Below, piece by piece: positions 60,261 to 64,000 of a stretch of DNA of 64,000 nt; the first letter of the stretch is position 1, and every line of letters starts with the position of its first letter. The position numbers and the translations under genes are program-made. The stretch is taken from positions 1 through 64,000 of the forward strand of contig DAOTXX010000052.1 in NCBI GenBank assembly GCA_034434835.1, given 5' to 3'. Origin of the DNA: JBGLNJ01 sp034434835. GTDB lineage: Bacteria; Chloroflexota; Anaerolineae; Fen-1058. The notes beneath the pieces are model-generated. The model did no database searches. It was not told where the DNA came from and worked only from the letters and a program-made list of their open reading frames with translations.

Positions 60261-63040
60261 AGTGCTCCCTCGGTCGGCCACAGATTCTCTTGGGGAGAAG
60301 AGACTGCTTTCAACATGAAGGTAAAGGTTGTGCCCCGGCCCATTTCGCTGTTCAGCCAGATGCGCCCGCCATGCGCTTCGACGAGTGTTTTGACCGTCGA
60401 AAGACCAATGCCCGTATCGCCCAATCCTTCGATGAGGGCGTTATCCGCCCGATAGCGGCGCGCAAACACGCGCGCCTGGTCAATGGGGCTGATGCCGCCG
60501 CCGGTGTCCGTCACGCTGACGCAGATGTATTCCTTTTCGTCGTCGAGCCATGCTGTCAGGATCACCTCGCTGCCGGGTTGGCTGCACAGACAGGCGTTCG
60601 AGAGCAGGTGTGACATGATCTGGTAGAGGCTGTCGCGGTCGGCGTTGATCGGCGGCAGGTGTTCGGCCAGCGCAAGCTGGATCGCGATGTTGCGCTCGCG
60701 GAATTGGGCTGAGCTGCCCATGATCGCTTCTTCGATGCTCTCGATCAGGTTCACTGGCTCCGGCTGCAATCGCACAGCTTTATCTACGGCGGCCACACGG
60801 ATGAGGTCGTCCAGCATCCCGCTCATTCGCTCGACGTTGGCCTTGACGCGCTGCAGGAACTGGCGCTGCATCGCGCCCAGAATCCCCGCCGATTCGCTGA
60901 GCAGCAGGTCAATGTAACCGCCGATCGAGGTCATCGGCGTGCGAAGTTCTTGCGCCAGGCTGGCGATGACCTCGTGATGGTTGGGTTCGCCTTCTGCGCC
61001 GTTGCTTTTGCTCAACACGGCGACAATGCCTGGCATCGCTGAGCCACTGGTTGCCAATGTCATCAGTTCCGCGTTGAGGGCCTGGCAAGTCGTCTGAATC
61101 GTGAACTGAACGGGCAAATCAAATGGGCGCGAGCCGTTGGGGTGAACGATGGCCTGTTCGATCGCTTCGCTCCAGAGCGGGTCGGTACACACGGCCGCCA
61201 TCGGTTGCCCGACGAGCGCGTCGCCGCTCACCCCCAAAAGCTGCGCGGCCGTCTGACTGACGGCGACCACTCGCCCGGTTGCATCTCCGATCAGAATACC
61301 CAAGTTTGCATGGCCGACAGCCGCCGATACGGCAGGCTCTTGCCGTTCGATCTGCGGAGTGGGCGACGAGGGTTCGGAGAAGGCGAAGGCAGCCGCCGGC
61401 GGCGCAGGTTCTTGCCATTCGACTGGCTCTGGGCCTGCTGTGGCTTGCTCCTGCATTTGCGCAAGTTGCGCTGCGAGCGCAGCCTGTCGTTCTGACAATT
61501 CCTGGACTTGACACTCCAATGCCTGCGCCCGAGCAATAGCCTGTTCGCGCTCGGCGTTCAATTGCCGGGCTTGTTCTTGCCACTCTGTGGGCGCGGCCAT
61601 TTGCAGTTCAACCAGCGCGGCGATCTCGGCGGCTCGCTTTTGATGTTGCGCCGCCTGGTGTTGAGCGTCGCTCAACTGATTCAGTGTGGTTTGCAGATCG
61701 GCCTGGGTGCGCGCCAGTTGTGTTTCGAGCGTCAGCCGTGCTTGGGCAGCGCGGGTCTCTTGATCGCGAAGCGAGGCAGACAGCGCTTCGGCCCGATGCG
61801 CCAGCAAATCCGTTTTGCGCGCAGCGCCCAGTGCCGAGGCCAGGTGATCGGCAACCGCTTGCGCGGCACGGGCAAAATCCTGGCCATCCACGCCAACCAG
61901 CCCGCGATCCCCCCGGCTCAAGATGAGTATGCCGATGGTTTCGCGCGCGTGGACGAGCGGCTGGATCAGCAGCGGACGAGGTGAAGGACTGCCCAGCCGT
62001 GAGGCCAACGCTCCCGCTTCTTCGCCCAAGCAGGCGATCGGAATCTTGCGCGAGATGGCTTGCCGAATGGCAGGTTGCGCGTCAAGCGAAAACGACGCGC
62101 CGACTTGTGGGGCTGCGCCTGGAGGGTGAATCGCTGCCAGCTTGACAGTGTCCGGCGACTCGCCGGGCAGTCCAATGGCGACCAGTTCGGCATGGCTCGC
62201 TTGGGCAATTGCGCCGGCAACCTGTTCGAGCGCACGAGGCAGGTTGTTCCCTTCGGTGATGGAGCGGCAGGCTTCGGCAATCGGCCACAGGTCGGCAGCA
62301 GGTCGTGCGACTTGAGCGGGTTCGGGTGTGGCTTGGCGTGTTTGGACTTGCCCCAGTACGAGCGAAGCAAATAAGGGATAAGCCGCCAGCGCTCCCAACC
62401 GCGCCCATTCGGCGGCGTGAAGCTGCCGATCAGGGACGAGAAGGTGGAGGGCAAAAGCTGTGGTCATCAGCGAAAAGGCTACCAGGCTGATGGCCCATCC
62501 GCCTTGTCGGCGGCTCAGAGAGGCGATGATCCCTGCCGCAGACAGGGTCAGCGCCCATACACTCCACAGCACATCCAACGCCGAGCCGTTGAAAAAGAAT
62601 TCGCGCGGAGCCGCGTACCATTGCGGCGCGGCCCAAGCGTAAACGATGGCCGCCAGGGCAAGATTGCCGATCGCAAATGTCTTGCCCGCGCGTGGATATC
62701 TTTCAAACAGCGGGATGAATGCCCATGCCAGCAGCCCCAGGCTGACCACTTCGATGAAACGCTCCAGCGGTGGTATGACGGCGGTGACGGAGGGAATGAC
62801 TCGAATGGCTGCGAGCGCGGCCACGACGATCAGAATCAGGCGACCTGCAGCCAATCCCCATGCGGCGGTTCTCCATCGTCCCGCGCGACTGGTACGGCGC
62901 TGGCTCCAGGTGATCTGCACAATGGCTCCAATAGCAAACAAGACGACGAGGTGATACACCAGGTCGCCCGGCGGAACACTGAGGAAACGAACAGCCCGAG
63001 TCAGTATGCCCGATAACATACCTGTAGCGCTGCCAGTCAT
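60257..63040 (-). CDS. Histidine-kinase-like membrane protein lacking the phosphoacceptor His
   Basis: This 927-residue protein has about seven N-terminal membrane helices (25-235), a GAF domain (about 250-405), a long Gln/Ala-rich coiled coil (410-535), a PAS domain (570-680), a HisKA-type helix pair and an HATPase domain. The X-region reads ASLAQELRTPM: Gln697 replaces the conserved His. The N box (LLSNACLCS), VTDTGGGI and GLGDTGIGLSTV are intact, so ATP could still bind. The ATG at 63040 is only about 4 nt after the predicted start of transcription. It is coupled to the LysM gene. Confidence 0.88.
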   Translation of the reverse strand: MTGSATGMLSGILTRAVRFLSVPPGDLVYHLVVLFAIGAIVQITWSQRRTSRAGRWRTAAWGLAAGRLILIVVAALAAIRVIPSVTAVIPPLERFIEVVSLGLLAWAFIPLFERYPRAGKTFAIGNLALAAIVYAWAAPQWYAAPREFFFNGSALDVLWSVWALTLSAAGIIASLSRRQGGWAISLVAFSLMTTAFALHLLVPDRQLHAAEWARLGALAAYPLFASLVLGQVQTRQATPEPAQVARPAADLWPIAEACRSITEGNNLPRALEQVAGAIAQASHAELVAIGLPGESPDTVKLAAIHPPGAAPQVGASFSLDAQPAIRQAISRKIPIACLGEEAGALASRLGSPSPRPLLIQPLVHARETIGILILSRGDRGLVGVDGQDFARAAQAVADHLASALGAARKTDLLAHRAEALSASLRDQETRAAQARLTLETQLARTQADLQTTLNQLSDAQHQAAQHQKRAAEIAALVELQMAAPTEWQEQARQLNAEREQAIARAQALECQVQELSERQAALAAQLAQMQEQATAGPEPVEWQEPAPPAAAFAFSEPSSPTPQIERQEPAVSAAVGHANLGILIGDATGRVVAVSQTAAQLLGVSGDALVGQPMAAVCTDPLWSEAIEQAIVHPNGSRPFDLPVQFTIQTTCQALNAELMTLATSGSAMPGIVAVLSKSNGAEGEPNHHEVIASLAQELRTPMTSIGGYIDLLLSESAGILGAMQRQFLQRVKANVERMSGMLDDLIRVAAVDKAVRLQPEPVNLIESIEEAIMGSSAQFRERNIAIQLALAEHLPPINADRDSLYQIMSHLLSNACLCSQPGSEVILTAWLDDEKEYICVSVTDTGGGISPIDQARVFARRYRADNALIEGLGDTGIGLSTVKTLVEAHGGRIWLNSEMGRGTTFTFMLKAVSSPQENLWPTEGAL

Positions 63041-63050
63041 TCGTAGCTCA

Positions 63051-63056
63051 ATTATA
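63051..63056 (-). promoter_or_regulatory. -10 element of the kinase-like gene
   Basis: A perfect TATAAT on minus (63056-63051). The region 17 bp upstream (TTTTGG) is a poor -35. The start site near 63044 would give an almost leaderless mRNA. Confidence 0.5.
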
Positions 63057-63203
63057 CACCTGGTAAGCGGCGGCCAAAAGCGGTGGACGCGCCTGAATCC
63101 AGCGTGTCCTCATTATACTCTGGCGTGGCGCTGGGGAGAATTACAGATCAGTTGCGATTGGAAAAAGATGGAGGAAGGAGAATGGGGAGGGTAGGGGGGT
63201 GCT

Positions 63204-63228
63204 GGGAAGCTGTGCACAGCAGCTTCCC
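63204..63228. repeat. Hairpin downstream of the truncated HddA-like gene
   Basis: GGGAAGCTG (63204-63212) and CAGCTTCCC (63220-63228) form a perfect 9-bp stem around a 7-nt loop. No T-run follows on minus, so it may be a Rho-type or mRNA-protecting stem rather than an intrinsic terminator. Confidence 0.5.
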
Positions 63229-63249
63229 AACGAACAATGACGTGGAAGG

Positions 63250-64000
63250 CTAATGCTTGCCGTTCGGATTGATTTCTGGAAGCCTCAGGCCTGCATTGAA
63301 GAGAACGCGCGCGCCGTCGGATTCGAAGCGATAATCCATGCGGCGCAAGCCCTCTTGGAGCAAGGCGGCCTCGACACGAGCCGTCGCGCCGTCCTCGCAA
63401 TAGAGCATCAGGAATCCGCCGCCGCCAGCCCCAGTGATCTTGCCGCCCAGCGCGCCGTTTTGCCGGGCGAGCTGGTAACAGCGGTCAATCCGCTCATTGC
63501 TGACGCCCGGCGCAAATCTCCTCTTGAGTTGCCAGGCTTCATCCAGCATTGCCCCGAACTTGGCGAGTTCGCCGTTCATCAAGTACTCGCGCGCTCTGAT
63601 CGCCAGCTCTTTGACGCCGTGCAACGCTTCGATCACGTGCGGGTCTTGTTCTTGGCTGGACTTGGTTTGCCTGGCGAGGATCACGGCTGAATCGTGCGCG
63701 GCGCCAGTGAACATGAGCAGCAGGTTGGATTCCAGCCGCGATATGGTGTCTTGCGGAATATCCAGCGGTTCGATTTGTACTCCATCCGCATTAAAGGTGA
63801 TCCAATTGAATCCGCCAAAAGCGGCCGCGTACTGGTCTTGCAATCCAATTGGCTTTTTCAGTTTCTCGATCTCAATCTCGCAGGCCATCTCGGCCATCTG
63901 CTTGGGGGTGAGCCGGACGCCGCAGGCTGTGCTGATCGCTTTGACGAGCGCAACCGTCACGCTGCTGGATGATCCCAATCCCGTGCCGGGTGGCACCTCG
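63250..64000 (-). CDS. Second HddA-like GHMP kinase, 5' part beyond the window edge
   Basis: The frame stays open to the last base, so the N-terminus is missing. The visible 250 residues contain the ATP loop VPPGTGLGSSSSV, KKPIGLQDQYAAAFGG, LLLMFTGAAHDSAVIL and GAGGGGFLMLYCEDG, the same motifs as HddA at 40685. The two are clearly paralogs but diverged. It probably acts on heptose 7-phosphate or a related sugar phosphate, and the genes beyond the edge may complete a second sugar-nucleotide operon. Confidence 0.85.
   Translation of the reverse strand, partial: EVPPGTGLGSSSSVTVALVKAISTACGVRLTPKQMAEMACEIEIEKLKKPIGLQDQYAAAFGGFNWITFNADGVQIEPLDIPQDTISRLESNLLLMFTGAAHDSAVILARQTKSSQEQDPHVIEALHGVKELAIRAREYLMNGELAKFGAMLDEAWQLKRRFAPGVSNERIDRCYQLARQNGALGGKITGAGGGGFLMLYCEDGATARVEAALLQEGLRRMDYRFESDGARVLFNAGLRLPEINPNGKH

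Overview
This window looks like a GC-rich chromosome segment from a Chloroflexota bacterium, probably Anaerolineae-like. That placement is inferred from gene content, not from a marker gene. The clues are a coenzyme F420 operon with F420-using enzymes, a bacterial tricorn protease, a roadblock/LC7 protein, several membrane proteins with long Thr/Pro stalks, an LCP ligase and LysM protein, and many PAS/GAF histidine kinases. There is one tRNA (Asn), no rRNA, no CRISPR array and no transposase gene.

Positions 1-20 kb are mixed housekeeping and cofactor genes: two small membrane proteins, tRNA-Asn with a clear promoter and terminator, tricorn protease, a roadblock protein, CTP synthase, threonine dehydratase and a Uma2 nuclease. 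A minus-strand F420 operon follows (nitroreductase, cofD, cofC, then an LLM oxidoreductase). Next come a small protein coupled to a UbiA-family phosphoribosyltransferase, a membrane protein with an effector-associated domain, an MBL hydrolase, NADPH:F420 reductase, mnmA, a dual-specificity phosphatase, a VTT membrane protein and two cyclophilins.

Positions 21-49 kb are almost entirely minus strand and form a surface-glycan locus. It holds a UDP-sugar dehydrogenase, a WecA/MraY-type priming transferase, an O-antigen ligase/TPR protein, ten glycosyltransferases, a Wzx-like flippase, CDP-hexose enzymes (RfbG, RfbH), three of the four GDP-D-glycero-D-manno-heptose enzymes (HddA, GmhB, HddC), two SDR enzymes and two methyltransferases. 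A hepT/mntA toxin-antitoxin pair is embedded in it and overlaps a glycosyltransferase. A second likely toxin-antitoxin pair lies beside the polymerase gene. Many genes overlap by 4 bp, and several sigma70-like promoters with 17-bp spacers divide the block into transcription units.

Positions 49-64 kb hold uridine kinase, a ResB-like protein, a three-gene two-component cluster (7TM kinase, receiver, double-receiver hybrid kinase), an LCP ligase, a LysM protein coupled to a kinase-like protein whose phosphoacceptor His is Gln, and the 3' part of a second HddA-like kinase cut by the window edge.

Small repeats recur throughout. Degenerate tandem 7-mers occur between genes and inside one glycosyltransferase gene. 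An in-frame palindrome lies in the tricorn gene. A MITE-like element is present once with both ends and once in part. Several leader hairpins, one embedded in a putative leader peptide, are the most unusual regulatory features.
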